Below, piece by piece: positions 7,587-15,764 of a stretch of 64,000 nucleotides of DNA. The position numbers were made by a program, and so were the translations under genes. The first letter of the stretch is position 1. Every line of letters begins with the position of its first letter. The notes below the pieces were generated by a model. The model ran no database searches and was not told where the DNA came from. It was given only the letters and a program-made list of their open reading frames with translations. The stretch comes from Brevundimonas sp. EYE_349 (GTDB lineage: Bacteria; Pseudomonadota; Alphaproteobacteria; Caulobacterales; Caulobacteraceae): the NCBI RefSeq assembly GCF_023147505.1, contig NZ_JAHXPB010000005.1, positions 62,001 through 126,000 on the forward strand, read 5' to 3'.

Positions 7587-8375
7587 GTGCTGGGATTTTT
7601 GACCGCTATGTCGATCGCCTGCGCGCCGCCGGACGGCGTCGCGGAGCTGCTTGACCGGCCCGAACACGTCATCATGATCGGCGAGTCGCATGGTACGGCG
7701 GAGGCGCCGCGCGCCGTTGGAGAAATCGCCTGCGCCGCCGCCGAACGTGGGCGGGTTGTAGTGGCCCTTGAGCTCGGCGAGACGCTTCAGCCAACGATCG
7801 ACGCCTTCATGGCCTCGCCCGACCAAGCCTCGGCCTTGGCTACATTGCGCGGATCATCTTTGACCACGCGCGCGGTGCAGGACGGCCGCACCAGTCGGGC
7901 GCTCTTGGATCTGCTGAACAGGGTCCGCCAATTGAGAGCGTCAGGCCGTGACATCAGCATTAATCTGTTTCAACCGTCCAGCCTGGGTCGAGGCGATAGC
8001 CTGGATCAGGCATGGTACGAATTGAACATGGGATATCTGTTGGGGCGCGCGCGCCAACTGCACCCCAACGCCCGGGTCATCGGCCTGGCGGGCAATGTCC
8101 ACGCGCGAAAGACAGCCATCGAGCGCTATCCCCATATAGGCCTGCCTGCCGCTGCCCATCTGCCTGCGCGCGAGACGATCAGTCTCAAGATCGCTCAGCA
8201 GGGCGGCGAAGCCTGGAACTGTTCAAACGATACGTGCGGGGTCAATCCGTCTCATGCCCTCTACGATGAGAATGCCCGCGGGGTGATCATGACCCCGCCG
8301 GAAGACGGCGGCTATGACGGCGTTCTGGCGCTCGGTCCGTGGACCGCGTCTCCCCCCCTTAACGTCGGACCATAG
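7587..8375 (+). CDS. ChaN/Tiki-superfamily (haem-binding or esterase-like) protein
   Basis: A 262-aa protein with the signature [16 protein letters not shown] near the N-terminus and [10 protein letters not shown] in the second half. This pair of motifs is typical of the ChaN/TraB/Tiki and erythromycin-esterase-like superfamily. Known members are haem-binding lipoproteins, metalloproteases or esterases, so the reaction is uncertain. The start is GTG at 7587, with AAGGA at 7575-7579 at good spacing. A short hydrophobic N-terminus ending at Cys (AMSIAC) could be a weak lipoprotein signal, but it lacks basic residues. It is convergent with argF, 7 nt apart. Confidence 0.72.
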   Translation: MLGFLTAMSIACAPPDGVAELLDRPEHVIMIGESHGTAEAPRAVGEIACAAAERGRVVVALELGETLQPTIDAFMASPDQASALATLRGSSLTTRAVQDGRTSRALLDLLNRVRQLRASGRDISINLFQPSSLGRGDSLDQAWYELNMGYLLGRARQLHPNARVIGLAGNVHARKTAIERYPHIGLPAAAHLPARETISLKIAQQGGEAWNCSNDTCGVNPSHALYDENARGVIMTPPEDGGYDGVLALGPWTASPPLNVGP

Positions 8376-8382
8376 GTCGCGA

Positions 8383-9297
8383 TCAGCCGCCCAAGCACCA
8401 GGCCAGTACGGCTTTCTGGGCGTGGATGCGGTTCTCGGCCTCGTCCCACACCAGAGAGCGCGGGCCGTCGATAACTTCGTCGGTGACCTCCTCGCCGCGG
8501 TGGGCGGGCAGACAGTGCAGGAAGACGGCGCCGGGTGCCGCCGTCTCCATCAGGGCCTCGTCGACCGTATAGGGCTCGAAGGCGGCCAGGCGCGCCTCGT
8601 AATCCTGATCGCCCATCGACACCCAGGTGTCGGTGACGACGACATCGGCGCCCTTCACCGCGTCCTTGGGATCGCTGGTCAGGGTGACGGCGGCGCCCCC
8701 CTTTTCTAGATCGCGCAGGTCGGGATGGTATTCGGCCGGGCAGGCGACGTTCAGGTGGAAGCCGAACCTGGGCGCGGCGTGCATGAAGCTGTGGCAGACG
8801 TTGTTGCCGTCGCCGATCCAGGCGATGGTCTTGCCGGCGACTGGCCCGCAATGCTCCTCGATGGTCTGCAGGTCGGCCAAAATCTGGCAGGGGTGCGAAC
8901 GATCGGTCAGACCGTTGATGACAGGCACGGTGGAGACGCGGGCGAAGCGTTCGACATCCTCATGGTTGTTGGCGCGGATCATCACCGCGTCCACCATGCG
9001 CGACAGAACGCGGGCGGTGTCCTCGACCGGCTCGCCGCGCCCCAACTGCATGTCCGAAGCGGTGGCGATGATCGAGGCGCCGCCCAGCTGTCGGATGGCC
9101 GCATCGAAGCTGAATCGGGTGCGGGTCGAGTTCTTTTCGAAGATCATGGCCAGAACCCGATCCCGGCCCGGCGCATCGGCGTCGGCCCGCCCCTGGGGCC
9201 AACCCTTGCGCGCGGCCTTGCGGGCGTGGGCGTCGTCAAGAATGGCGCGCAGATCGGCAGCGCCGAGCCGGTGGATGTCGAGGAAGTGCCGGACCAT
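8383..9297 (-). CDS. argF: Ornithine carbamoyltransferase
   Basis: A 304-aa enzyme that makes citrulline from ornithine and carbamoyl phosphate in arginine biosynthesis. The carbamoyl-phosphate motif is [13 protein letters not shown] (S-T-R-T-R), ornithine binding is marked by [15 protein letters not shown], and the catalytic [11 protein letters not shown] loop is intact. The start sequence [11 protein letters not shown] is typical for alphaproteobacterial ArgF. It lies downstream of argD on the same strand, separated by about 100 nt holding a palindromic repeat. Confidence 0.97.
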   Translation of the reverse strand: MVRHFLDIHRLGAADLRAILDDAHARKAARKGWPQGRADADAPGRDRVLAMIFEKNSTRTRFSFDAAIRQLGGASIIATASDMQLGRGEPVEDTARVLSRMVDAVMIRANNHEDVERFARVSTVPVINGLTDRSHPCQILADLQTIEEHCGPVAGKTIAWIGDGNNVCHSFMHAAPRFGFHLNVACPAEYHPDLRDLEKGGAAVTLTSDPKDAVKGADVVVTDTWVSMGDQDYEARLAAFEPYTVDEALMETAAPGAVFLHCLPAHRGEEVTDEVIDGPRSLVWDEAENRIHAQKAVLAWCLGG

Positions 9298-9307
9298 TGC
9301 CTAACTC

Positions 9308-9391
9308 CGCTCATCCCCGCCAAAGCGGGGACCTGGTGCTTTGGGCGACAGACGCCCGGTGTGGGCTTCATCCCTTTCGCGGGGATGAGCG
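9308..9391. repeat. Palindromic intergenic repeat between argD and argF
   Basis: Perfect 13-bp inverted arms CGCTCATCCCCGC (9308-9320) and GCGGGGATGAGCG (9379-9391) flank about 58 nt of sequence that can pair internally (CCCCGC with GCGGGG). It lies within the argDF transcription unit and could form a large hairpin in the mRNA. The overall layout resembles the element at 62433-62557, though the sequence differs. Confidence 0.7.
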
Positions 9392-9399
9392 GTTTGAAA

Positions 9400-10593
9400 T
9401 CAGGCGGCCAGCGTCTCGCGCGCCGCCTCGCAGGCGCCTTCGAAGCGGGTGATGGCCTCGCGGGCCTCGTCCAGCGTCAGGTTGAGGGGCGGCAGCATCC
9501 GAACGCAGTTGTCGCCGCCGCCGGCGATCAGCAGCTGTTGCGTGTCGCGCGCCAGGGCCATGAATTCGCGATTGTTCGGGACCAGCTTGACCCCGATCAA
9601 CAGGCCCTTGCCGCGCACGTCCACGATCACGTCGGGGAAGCGCGCCTGAAGACCGGCCAGCTGCTGCTTCAGATATCCGGCGATCTCGGCGACATTGTTC
9701 AGCGTCTCGGGGCTGTTGATCAGGCCGAGCGCCTTCTGACCCACGGCCATGGCCAGAGGATTGCCGCCGAAGGTCGAGCCGTGGACGCCGACCGTCATGC
9801 CCTTGGCCGCCTTGGCCGAGGCCAGGCAGGCGCCGATGGGGAAACCGCCGCCCAGGGCCTTGGCCACCGCCATGATGTCGGGCGCCATGCCGGCCCATTC
9901 GTGGGCCCACAGCTTGCCCGTCCGGCCCATGCCGCACTGAACCTCGTCGAAGATCAGCAGCACGCCGTTGTCGTCGGCCATCTGGCGCATCCAGCGCAGG
10001 TCCTCGACCGGCGTCTCGCGGCACCCGCCCTCGCCCTGGACGGGCTCCAGGATGACGGCCGCCGTGGTCGGGTTCTCGAAAGCGGCCTTCAGCGCGTCCT
10101 TGTCGCCCCAGGTCAGCTGGTGGAAGCCCTGCATCGGCGGGCCGAAGCCCTCGGTGTAGCTGGGGTTCGCGGCGGCGTTGATCGCGCCATAGGTCCGGCC
10201 GTGGAACGAGCCGTCGAAGCCGTAGATGTCGATCCGCTCAGGCTGGCCATTGGCCGAATGATATTTGCGCGCCGTCTTCAGCGCGCATTCGACCGCTTCC
10301 GTGCCTGAATTGGTGAAGAAGACTACGTCGGCGAAGCTTGATGAGCACAGGGCGTCGGCCAGCGCTTCCTGGCCCGGAATGCGGAAGATGTTGGACACAT
10401 GCCACAGCTTCTCCGCCTGGTCCTTGACCGCCTGGACCAGTTCGGGATGGGCGTGGCCCAGGCCGTTGGTCGAGATGCCGGCGACGCAATCGAGATATTC
10501 GGTCCCATCGGTCGCCCACAGACGCGCGCCTCGGCCGCGTTCCACTTCCAGCGGCGCGCGATTGTAGACACCCATCAGATGTTCAGTGGACAC
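9400..10593 (-). CDS. argD: Acetylornithine/succinyldiaminopimelate aminotransferase
   Basis: A 397-aa class III PLP-dependent aminotransferase. It converts N-acetylglutamate semialdehyde to N-acetylornithine, and family members often also serve lysine synthesis. Key features are [15 protein letters not shown] (phosphate binding), [15 protein letters not shown] with the PLP-contacting Asp, and [13 protein letters not shown]. The start is GTG at 10593 with GGAGG ten nt upstream; ATG at 10575 is an alternative. It precedes argF in an arginine operon. A hairpin followed by a T-run lies immediately upstream at 10609-10644. Confidence 0.95.
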   Translation of the reverse strand: MSTEHLMGVYNRAPLEVERGRGARLWATDGTEYLDCVAGISTNGLGHAHPELVQAVKDQAEKLWHVSNIFRIPGQEALADALCSSSFADVVFFTNSGTEAVECALKTARKYHSANGQPERIDIYGFDGSFHGRTYGAINAAANPSYTEGFGPPMQGFHQLTWGDKDALKAAFENPTTAAVILEPVQGEGGCRETPVEDLRWMRQMADDNGVLLIFDEVQCGMGRTGKLWAHEWAGMAPDIMAVAKALGGGFPIGACLASAKAAKGMTVGVHGSTFGGNPLAMAVGQKALGLINSPETLNNVAEIAGYLKQQLAGLQARFPDVIVDVRGKGLLIGVKLVPNNREFMALARDTQQLLIAGGGDNCVRMLPPLNLTLDEAREAITRFEGACEAARETLAA

Positions 10594-10608
10594 GGGACCA
10601 AGACCTCC

Positions 10609-10644
10609 AAAAGCGAGACGGCTCCGCCGCGAGCGACGGAGCCG
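10609..10644 (-). terminator. Rho-independent terminator in front of argD
   Basis: Arms 10619-10626 and 10637-10644 (CGGCTCCG with CGGAGCCG) form an 8-bp GC-rich stem, followed on the minus strand by TCTCGCTTTT. It can end the transcript of the M28 peptidase and small ORF. Because the T-run abuts the argD ribosome binding site, an attenuator role in the argD leader is also possible. Confidence 0.65.
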
Positions 10645-10682
10645 GATTGATACGGAAAGGCGTTGTCGGATTAGTGAAGGGG

Positions 10683-10859
10683 TTAGTCAACACCGGCGCC
10701 GAGCAGGCCGCGGACGCGGACATCCGCGACGATGGCGCGCAGGGCCTGGATTTGACCGGCGTCCAGAACGCGCAGCGGCAGGACGAAGTTGGTGTTGGGC
10801 GCGGACCGGCCTTCGCGCGGGGTCGGCTGAACGCCTGGTATCTCGACAGCGGCCGTCAC
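10683..10859 (-). CDS. Small 58-aa protein translationally coupled to the M28 peptidase, unknown function
   Basis: A GTG codon at 10859 overlaps the TGA stop of the upstream peptidase gene (GTGA) and opens a 58-codon frame ending with TAA at 10683. The product starts MTAAVEIPGVQPTPREGRSA and continues NFVLPLRVLDAGQIQALRA. Codon use is strongly GC3-biased like the neighbours, in contrast to typical non-coding sequence. There is no signal peptide or membrane helix. I recognise no family. It could be a real short gene or the tail of an ancestral longer product. Confidence 0.5.
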   Translation of the reverse strand: MTAAVEIPGVQPTPREGRSAPNTNFVLPLRVLDAGQIQALRAIVADVRVRGLLGAGVD

Positions 10860-11845
10860 AGATTGCTGGGCGGTGTCGCAGGCGCGGTTTCGGCGGCGAC
10901 GGCGTCGGCCTTGGCCTGGTTCTCGACCAGCCGCTTGTCCAGGGCCAGGCCCAGATCGGCGATGAACAAGCCGAACCGGGCGACGTCCACGCCTTTGAGA
11001 TAAGACAGCTTGTCCTCGGTCGAGTGGATGCGCTGGAACACCGGCGGGACAAAGCCCTCCTTCAGGCCGTTGTTCTCGCCGCCGTTGAAGGCCAGCCACA
11101 TCTGGTGGGCGCCGATCGCGTCCTGGGTTCCCAACGACACCACCGGCACCCCGGCGGCCGAGAAGGCGCGGTCGTCGCTGGGCGGATAGGTAGGATAGGG
11201 CATGCAGTCGAAGTTGCGCTCGGCGCACAGGCCGCGCAGCGTTTCCAGCACGAAGCGCGACTGCTCGCCGTTGTTCTCGCCGTACATGATGGTCTGGCCA
11301 TAGGCGGCGACGTCGGCGTTGACGACGGCGGCGATGCGGTCCTTGCCGTGCGTCTCAAGGAAGGCCTTGGCGCCCAAGAGGCCCAGCTCCTCCTGGTCGG
11401 TGAAGACGAAGACGAAGCGGTGGGCGACCGGCTGGCCTTCCAGCGCCATGTCCAGGGTCTTGGCCGCCTCCATCATGGCCATGACCGAGCCGACATTGTC
11501 GACGATGCCCTGCGACAGGGTTCCGTCGCGCAGTTTGACCGCATCGTAGTGGGCGGTCATCACGATATCCTTGTCGCCCTGCCCCACGGTCACGACGACG
11601 TTTGAGCCCTGCATCGGACCAGTCGTGCGATTGCCGCCCTCGAAGGTCTGAACCTCGGGCGTGAAGCCCAGCGTGTTCAGAAACCCGACCAGGACCTGGG
11701 TTCGCTCGGCGTTGGTGGGCTTGACGAACTGGGCGGCGCCGGCGGCGATATCGGGCCGATCGCCAGCCTGCGGGGTGGCTTCCTGGGCGAAGGCGGGGAC
11801 AGCGGCCAACAGGGCCGTGGCGGCGACAAGCGAACGGAACAGCAT
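10856..11845 (-). CDS. Secreted M28-family zinc metallopeptidase
   Basis: A 329-aa protein with a clear signal peptide (MLFRSLVAATALLAAVPAFA, then QE). The M28 fold is visible in VMTAHYDAVKLRDG (first metal His and Asp), GIVDNVGSVMAMMEAA (bridging Asp), FTDQEELGLLGAKAF (catalytic Glu and metal Glu) and the late IHSTEDKL His. Such enzymes are co-catalytic zinc aminopeptidases acting in the periplasm or outside the cell. The C-terminus is an Ala/Pro-rich tail. A short coupled ORF follows at 10859. Confidence 0.9.
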   Translation of the reverse strand: MLFRSLVAATALLAAVPAFAQEATPQAGDRPDIAAGAAQFVKPTNAERTQVLVGFLNTLGFTPEVQTFEGGNRTTGPMQGSNVVVTVGQGDKDIVMTAHYDAVKLRDGTLSQGIVDNVGSVMAMMEAAKTLDMALEGQPVAHRFVFVFTDQEELGLLGAKAFLETHGKDRIAAVVNADVAAYGQTIMYGENNGEQSRFVLETLRGLCAERNFDCMPYPTYPPSDDRAFSAAGVPVVSLGTQDAIGAHQMWLAFNGGENNGLKEGFVPPVFQRIHSTEDKLSYLKGVDVARFGLFIADLGLALDKRLVENQAKADAVAAETAPATPPSNL

Positions 11846-11888
11846 TGGCGGACCTTCCTGGGAGGAGCGATCCGCAACAGGTAGCGAT

Positions 11889-12722
11889 CTAGCTCTTCAG
11901 GCGCCAGCCCGAGCGGAACACCAGCCAGCAGGCCGCGCCCATGGCGGCCATCAGGACGGCCGAACCGATGACACCGACCGCCAGATTGCTCTCGGCATGG
12001 CCGATGAAGCCATAGCGGAAGCCGTCGATCAGATAGAAGAAGGGGTTGTAGTGGCTGATCGACCGGAACGGCTCTGGCAGATTGTCGACCAGATAGAAGG
12101 TGCCAGACAGGAAGGTCATCGGCATGACGATGAAGTTCTGGACCGCCGCCAGGTGGTCGAACTTCTCGCTCCACAAGCCGGCCAGAACCCCGACCATGCC
12201 CATGATGAAGCTGGCCGCCAGGGCGAACCAGACGACGGCGAACAGATTGGCGATGTGCAGCGGCGCGAACGGCAGCACGCAGATCGCCGTGACCAGGCCG
12301 ACCGCCAGACCGCGCGTCGCGGCGCCCAGCGTGAAGCCCAGGGTCAGCTCCAGCGGGCTGAGCGGCGGGGTCAGGAAGTCGGTCGCCGTGCCCATGATCT
12401 TGGCCTGGATCAGGCTGGACGAGGCGTTGGCGAAGGCGTTGTTCAACATCGCCATCATGATCAGGCCGGGCGCGACGAACAACGCAAAGGGCGTGCCGTG
12501 CAGCGGCGGCCGCGCATTTTGCAACGCCACCACGAACACCAGCATGTAGAGCAGGGTCGTCACCACCGGCGCCGCCACCGTCTGGGCCCCCACCTTCCAG
12601 AACCGCCGCACCTCGCGCAGATACAGGGTCTGCACCCCGATCCAGTTGATCCCCGGATAGCGACGCGGCTGCGGCAGGCCGGAGGGACGGGTTGCGATCA
12701 GGTCGGAGGTCGTCTCGGTCAT
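11889..12722 (-). CDS. ABC-2 type transporter permease
   Basis: A 277-aa six-helix membrane protein of the ABC2_membrane family. It begins with a cytoplasmic segment (INWIGVQTLYLREVRRFWKV) and has the conserved FVAPGLIMMAMLNNAFANAS and PMTFLSGTFYLVDNLPE motifs of the YadH-like group. A partner ATPase is not in the adjacent genes. ATG at 12722 is preferred; a longer GTG-initiated version from 12824 adds 34 residues without membrane character. The substrate is unknown. It diverges from gcrA. Confidence 0.88.
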   Translation of the reverse strand: MTETTSDLIATRPSGLPQPRRYPGINWIGVQTLYLREVRRFWKVGAQTVAAPVVTTLLYMLVFVVALQNARPPLHGTPFALFVAPGLIMMAMLNNAFANASSSLIQAKIMGTATDFLTPPLSPLELTLGFTLGAATRGLAVGLVTAICVLPFAPLHIANLFAVVWFALAASFIMGMVGVLAGLWSEKFDHLAAVQNFIVMPMTFLSGTFYLVDNLPEPFRSISHYNPFFYLIDGFRYGFIGHAESNLAVGVIGSAVLMAAMGAACWLVFRSGWRLKS

Positions 12723-12817
12723 GGACCGCCAGATGCGCTTTGCGTCCCTGCCGCGCAAGGGCGTCGTGAGGGGCGAGTAGTGAAGCGTGACCGTCTCGAT
12801 GCAGTCGCCCCACTCAC

Positions 12818-12982
12818 GATTCACGCGTCACCCCTCACGACCCGACCTTAACCTTAACGATGATTCAACATCTGGTTTCTGTGGACAGGATGATTCGCAC
12901 ATCTTGCGGTTCTTAACGGCTGGTTTACGATTAGTTGTAGGTCAAGACCCCGGAGGGGGAGCCTGGACCTAGATATTGAATC
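12818..12982 (+). promoter_or_regulatory. gcrA promoter region: GANTC cluster, CtrA-like box, DnaA-like box
   Basis: Four GANTC (CcrM) sites lie at 12818-12822, 12862-12866, 12892-12896 and 12978-12982. A CtrA-like box TTAA-N7-TTTAC lies at 12913-12928, one mismatch from TTAA-N7-TTAAC. A TTAACCTTAAC stretch lies near 12849-12859, and TGTGGACAG (near 12880) resembles a DnaA box. In Caulobacter gcrA is activated by DnaA and repressed by CtrA. Occupancy here is inference. Confidence 0.6.
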
Positions 12983-13001
12983 CAACTCGCTGGAGGGTGG
13001 C

Positions 13002-13547
13002 ATGACCGCAGGCTGGACCGACGACCGCGTAGGCGCGCTGAAGAAGCTTTGGCTGGAAGGCCAGTCCGCAAGCCAGATCGCCAAGCAACTGGGCGGCGGG
13101 GTCACCCGCAACGCCGTGATCGGCAAGGTGCACCGTCTGGGCCTGTCGGGCCGGGCCGCCCCGTCGCAGCCGGCGCGCACCGTCGCCGCCACCTTCCGCA
13201 CGACGCGCCCGCGCCCTGCCGCGCCCGCCACACCCGTCCCGGCGCCGGCCCAGCCTTCGGCCCCGCGCCGTCTGGAAGCCGTCCAGCCCAAGCCGGTCCA
13301 GCCGGCCGCGCCCGTCCCCGCCCCGATGCCGGACCTGCCGGGCACCGCCACGGTCATGACTCTGGGCGCGCATATGTGCAAATGGCCGATCGGCGACCCG
13401 TCGTCGCGCGAGTTCAGCTTCTGCGGCCGCCGCGCCTCGGAAGGCGTCTATTGCGTCGAACACGCCCGCGTCGCCTACCAGCCCCAGATCAAGCGTGGCA
13501 AGGACGGCTCGTCCGACCTGGCCCGCAGCCTGCGTCGCTACATCTAA
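13002..13547 (+). CDS. gcrA: GcrA cell cycle regulator
   Basis: A 181-aa protein with the GcrA N-terminal DNA-binding domain starting MTAGWTDDRVGALKKLW and continuing through SASQIAKQLGGGVTRNAVIG and KVHRLGLSGR. A Pro/Ala-rich linker (about 55-115) leads to the conserved C-terminal block with MCKWPIGDP, FCGR and YCVEHARVAYQP, where the cysteines lie. GcrA binds sigma-70 holoenzyme and activates promoters carrying methylated GANTC sites, driving S-phase genes in Caulobacterales. GGAGGGTGG provides a strong ribosome binding site. Confidence 0.97.
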   Translation: MTAGWTDDRVGALKKLWLEGQSASQIAKQLGGGVTRNAVIGKVHRLGLSGRAAPSQPARTVAATFRTTRPRPAAPATPVPAPAQPSAPRRLEAVQPKPVQPAAPVPAPMPDLPGTATVMTLGAHMCKWPIGDPSSREFSFCGRRASEGVYCVEHARVAYQPQIKRGKDGSSDLARSLRRYI

Positions 13548-13548
13548 G

Positions 13549-13605
13549 CGCGCTATCGCTCGCCGCGCGGTCGCTCACGATTTGAGCGCGGCGTTCTGCG
13601 CAAAT
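13549..13605. repeat. Dispersed intergenic repeat, copy 1 (second copy near 59962)
   Basis: The run beginning CGCGCTATCGCTCGCCGCGC and continuing through GAGCGCGGCGTTCTGCGC closely matches 59962-60018 in order and spacing. It begins 2 nt after the gcrA stop. It is a GC-rich, partly self-complementary element of unknown role. Confidence 0.55.
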
Positions 13606-13609
13606 CCCC

Positions 13610-13639
13610 CTCGCCGACTCGCGCAAGCAAGTCGGCGAG
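13610..13639 (+). terminator. Hairpin downstream of gcrA
   Basis: Perfect 10-bp arms CTCGCCGACT (13610-13619) and AGTCGGCGAG (13630-13639) enclose a 10-nt loop, 63 nt after the gcrA stop. No T-run follows, so this is either a hairpin that protects the 3' end or a weak terminator. Confidence 0.45.
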
Positions 13640-13723
13640 ACTTCAGGGGCGGGGGCTGCGGTTCATCCGGGTTGACGCAGCTCCATCCTCTTCGAAAACG
13701 TTATGTAAGAGAGCAGGCGAGCA

Positions 13724-14056
13724 TCAGCCGGCGATCGGTGATCCAAGCTTGGATTCCGCCACGTTCCAATTGAACACTTCGCCCGTCGATTTCTGAACGG
13801 CGAACCATCCTAGGTTTGTGCTACATATTCCGTCGCAATCCCGGCCGCTATGCAGGGACAAGACATAATAGCCCGTAGGATTGGTTTCGGCCGCTACGTG
13901 GTCGCAGAACGCCGCCGAAGCCCCCAGCAAAAGACGACTATTCGCGACGCGGTCCATGGCCAGTTCGCAGGCCTGCTTTTCGCTCATTCCGTGGGTGGAA
14001 GAACAGCCGAAAGACGACATAGCCGCAAAAGACGCCAACACCGCTACGCGTTTCAT
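13724..14056 (-). CDS. Small predicted lipoprotein, unknown function
   Basis: A 110-aa protein with a lipoprotein signal: MKRVAVLASFAAMSSFGC gives a basic start, hydrophobic core and a lipobox ending at Cys18. The mature part has four more cysteines (two near CDHV/DCDGIC) that may form disulfides, and the segment GWFAVQKSTGEVFNW. I recognise no family. Expected location is a lipid-anchored protein of the cell envelope. It sits just downstream of apaG on the same strand. Confidence 0.7.
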   Translation of the reverse strand: MKRVAVLASFAAMSSFGCSSTHGMSEKQACELAMDRVANSRLLLGASAAFCDHVAAETNPTGYYVLSLHSGRDCDGICSTNLGWFAVQKSTGEVFNWNVAESKLGSPIAG

Positions 14057-14076
14057 ATCACCTTCAACTGGCGCTT

Positions 14077-14484
14077 TCAGTTCAACACCCGCCGCGCATC
14101 CGGCGTATCCAGCGAGAAGGCCGGAATCTCGACCTCGAAGCTGCGGCCTTCCGCATCCGTCATGGAATAGGCCCCGACCATGGACCCGCTGTCGGCGCCC
14201 AGCGGACAGCCCGAGGCGTAGGAATAGCTGGCGCCGGCTTCGATCACCGGCTGTTCTCCGACCACACCCGGCCCGGCGACCTCTTCGACATGGCCGTGCG
14301 CGTCGGTGATGGTCCAGCGGCGCGCCATCAGCTGAACCGTCGATCCCGACAGGTTCACGATCTCGATATGATAGGCCCAGACCCAGCGCCCCGCCTCGGG
14401 ATCGGACTGACCTGCCAGATAGCTGGGCCGGACCCGGATCAGGATGCCGTTCGTTTCGGCGCTATAGGCAGGACCATCGTGCAT
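14077..14484 (-). CDS. apaG: ApaG family protein
   Basis: A 135-aa single-domain protein with the ApaG immunoglobulin-like beta fold. The recognisable core is WAYHIEIVNLSG, QLMARRWTITDAHG, GPGVVGEQPVIEAG and YASGCPLGADSGSMVG. ApaG is linked to Co/Mg resistance and, as a domain, to F-box-associated and polymerase-associated proteins, but its biochemical role is unclear. Its start at 14484 diverges from the dCTP deaminase gene at 14566. Confidence 0.95.
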   Translation of the reverse strand: MHDGPAYSAETNGILIRVRPSYLAGQSDPEAGRWVWAYHIEIVNLSGSTVQLMARRWTITDAHGHVEEVAGPGVVGEQPVIEAGASYSYASGCPLGADSGSMVGAYSMTDAEGRSFEVEIPAFSLDTPDARRVLN

Positions 14485-14565
14485 GGGCTATATGCTCGCC
14501 CCGCCGCGCGCGGGCTGCAAGCGCGACTTGAAGACAAGTCGTGAAAACCGTGTGAGACAGACGCC

Positions 14566-15591
14566 ATGAGCATTTTCCAGGCGCCGCGCCCCGGCATCCT
14601 TCCCGCCCAGTCCATCGAGACGCTGATCGCGACCGGCGCCATCACGTCTGACACCGCTTTCGATCACGACCAGGTCCAACCCGCCAGCCTGGACCTGCGC
14701 CTATCGGACCAGGCGTGGCGCGTGCGCGCCTCCTTCCTGCCCGGCAAGCGCAAGGTCGAGGAGCGGATCGCCGACGTGGCCATGCACGCCATCGAGATAA
14801 CCGACGCCGGCGTCGTGCTGGAAAAGGGCTGTGTCTACATCGTGCGCCTGCAGGAGCGACTGAAGCTGCCGCAGGGCCTGATCGCGCGCGCCAATCCGAA
14901 AAGCTCAACCGGCCGCGTGGACGTCTTCGTCCGTCTGCTGACCGATCGCGGCGCCAGCTTCGACGACGTGGACGAGGGCTATGACGGCCCCCTCTATCTG
15001 GAGGTCGCGCCCCAGACCTTCTCCATCCTGGTCCGGCCGGGCACGCGCCTGAACCAGTTGCGGCTGAAGGCGGGCGATCCGCCCAAGCTGGAAACCCGCT
15101 CGGTCGGCGTCGATCTGCAGGGCGGCGACATCGTCGGCTTCCGCGGCCGCCGCCATGCGGGCGTGGTCGATCTGGACCATATCGACGGGCATGATCCGCG
15201 CGACTTCTGGGAGCCGCTGTCCTTGCGTCGCGGTGAACTGCTGCTGGATCCGGGCGAGTTCTACATCCTGGCCTCTTCCGACGATGTGGAGATCCCCGTC
15301 GATCAGGCCGCCGAAATGACCCCCATCGACCCGTCGGTCGGCGAGTTCCGCGTCCACTACGCCGGCTTCTTCGACCCCGGATTCGGCACGGACGAGGCGC
15401 ATGGCGCGGGCTCGAAAGGCGTGCTGGAGGTCCGCACCCACGACACGCCGTTCCTGTTGGAACACGGCCAGATCGTCGCCCGCCTGGTCTATGAACCCCT
15501 GACCGAACGCCCCAGCCGCCTGTATGGCGAAAGCGGCAGCCACTATCAGAACCAGGGCCTGAAGCTGTCGAAGCATTTCAGGGTGTGGTGA
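14566..15591 (+). CDS. dcd: 2'-deoxycytidine 5'-triphosphate deaminase (long two-domain form)
   Basis: A 341-aa protein of the dUTPase/dCTP deaminase superfamily in the duplicated alphaproteobacterial form. The first half has VQPASLDLRLSD and LIARANPKSSTGRVDVF; the second half repeats the fold with FYILASSDDVEIP and a C-terminal SRLYGESGSHYQNQGLKLSKH. The enzyme deaminates dCTP to dUTP for thymidylate synthesis. The length is about twice that of E. coli Dcd, as is usual for this subgroup. The start follows a purine-rich stretch. Confidence 0.9.
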   Translation: MSIFQAPRPGILPAQSIETLIATGAITSDTAFDHDQVQPASLDLRLSDQAWRVRASFLPGKRKVEERIADVAMHAIEITDAGVVLEKGCVYIVRLQERLKLPQGLIARANPKSSTGRVDVFVRLLTDRGASFDDVDEGYDGPLYLEVAPQTFSILVRPGTRLNQLRLKAGDPPKLETRSVGVDLQGGDIVGFRGRRHAGVVDLDHIDGHDPRDFWEPLSLRRGELLLDPGEFYILASSDDVEIPVDQAAEMTPIDPSVGEFRVHYAGFFDPGFGTDEAHGAGSKGVLEVRTHDTPFLLEHGQIVARLVYEPLTERPSRLYGESGSHYQNQGLKLSKHFRVW

Positions 15592-15607
15592 CGACGTGAC
15601 CGCCAGT

Positions 15608-15755
15608 GTCTCCTCCCTGCTTCGTGGGGAGGTGGCTCGAAGCGCAGCGAAAAGACGGAGGGGTTCTTCCAGCGCGAAGAACGGAAGCCCGTGGGGCTTC
15701 AAGAGCCCCTCCACCGCTTCGCGGTCCCTCTCCCCATCTCCGATGGGGAGGAGAC
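15608..15755. repeat. Palindromic repeat element between dcd and the MFS gene
   Basis: Ten-bp perfect inverted ends GTCTCCTCCC (15608-15617) and GGGAGGAGAC (15746-15755) bound a 148-bp element rich in internal complementarity (for example GGAGGGG near 15657 with CCCCTCC near 15706). It resembles the large palindromic intergenic repeats common in Caulobacterales genomes. A related half sequence, CTCCCTCCCCCTGCGGGGAG, occurs near 58853. Confidence 0.65.
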
Positions 15756-15764
15756 TTGATCTCG

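Noticed and set aside
8725..10308. 527-aa open frame antisense to argF and argD
   Set aside because: Covers two verified arginine genes and the repeat between them.
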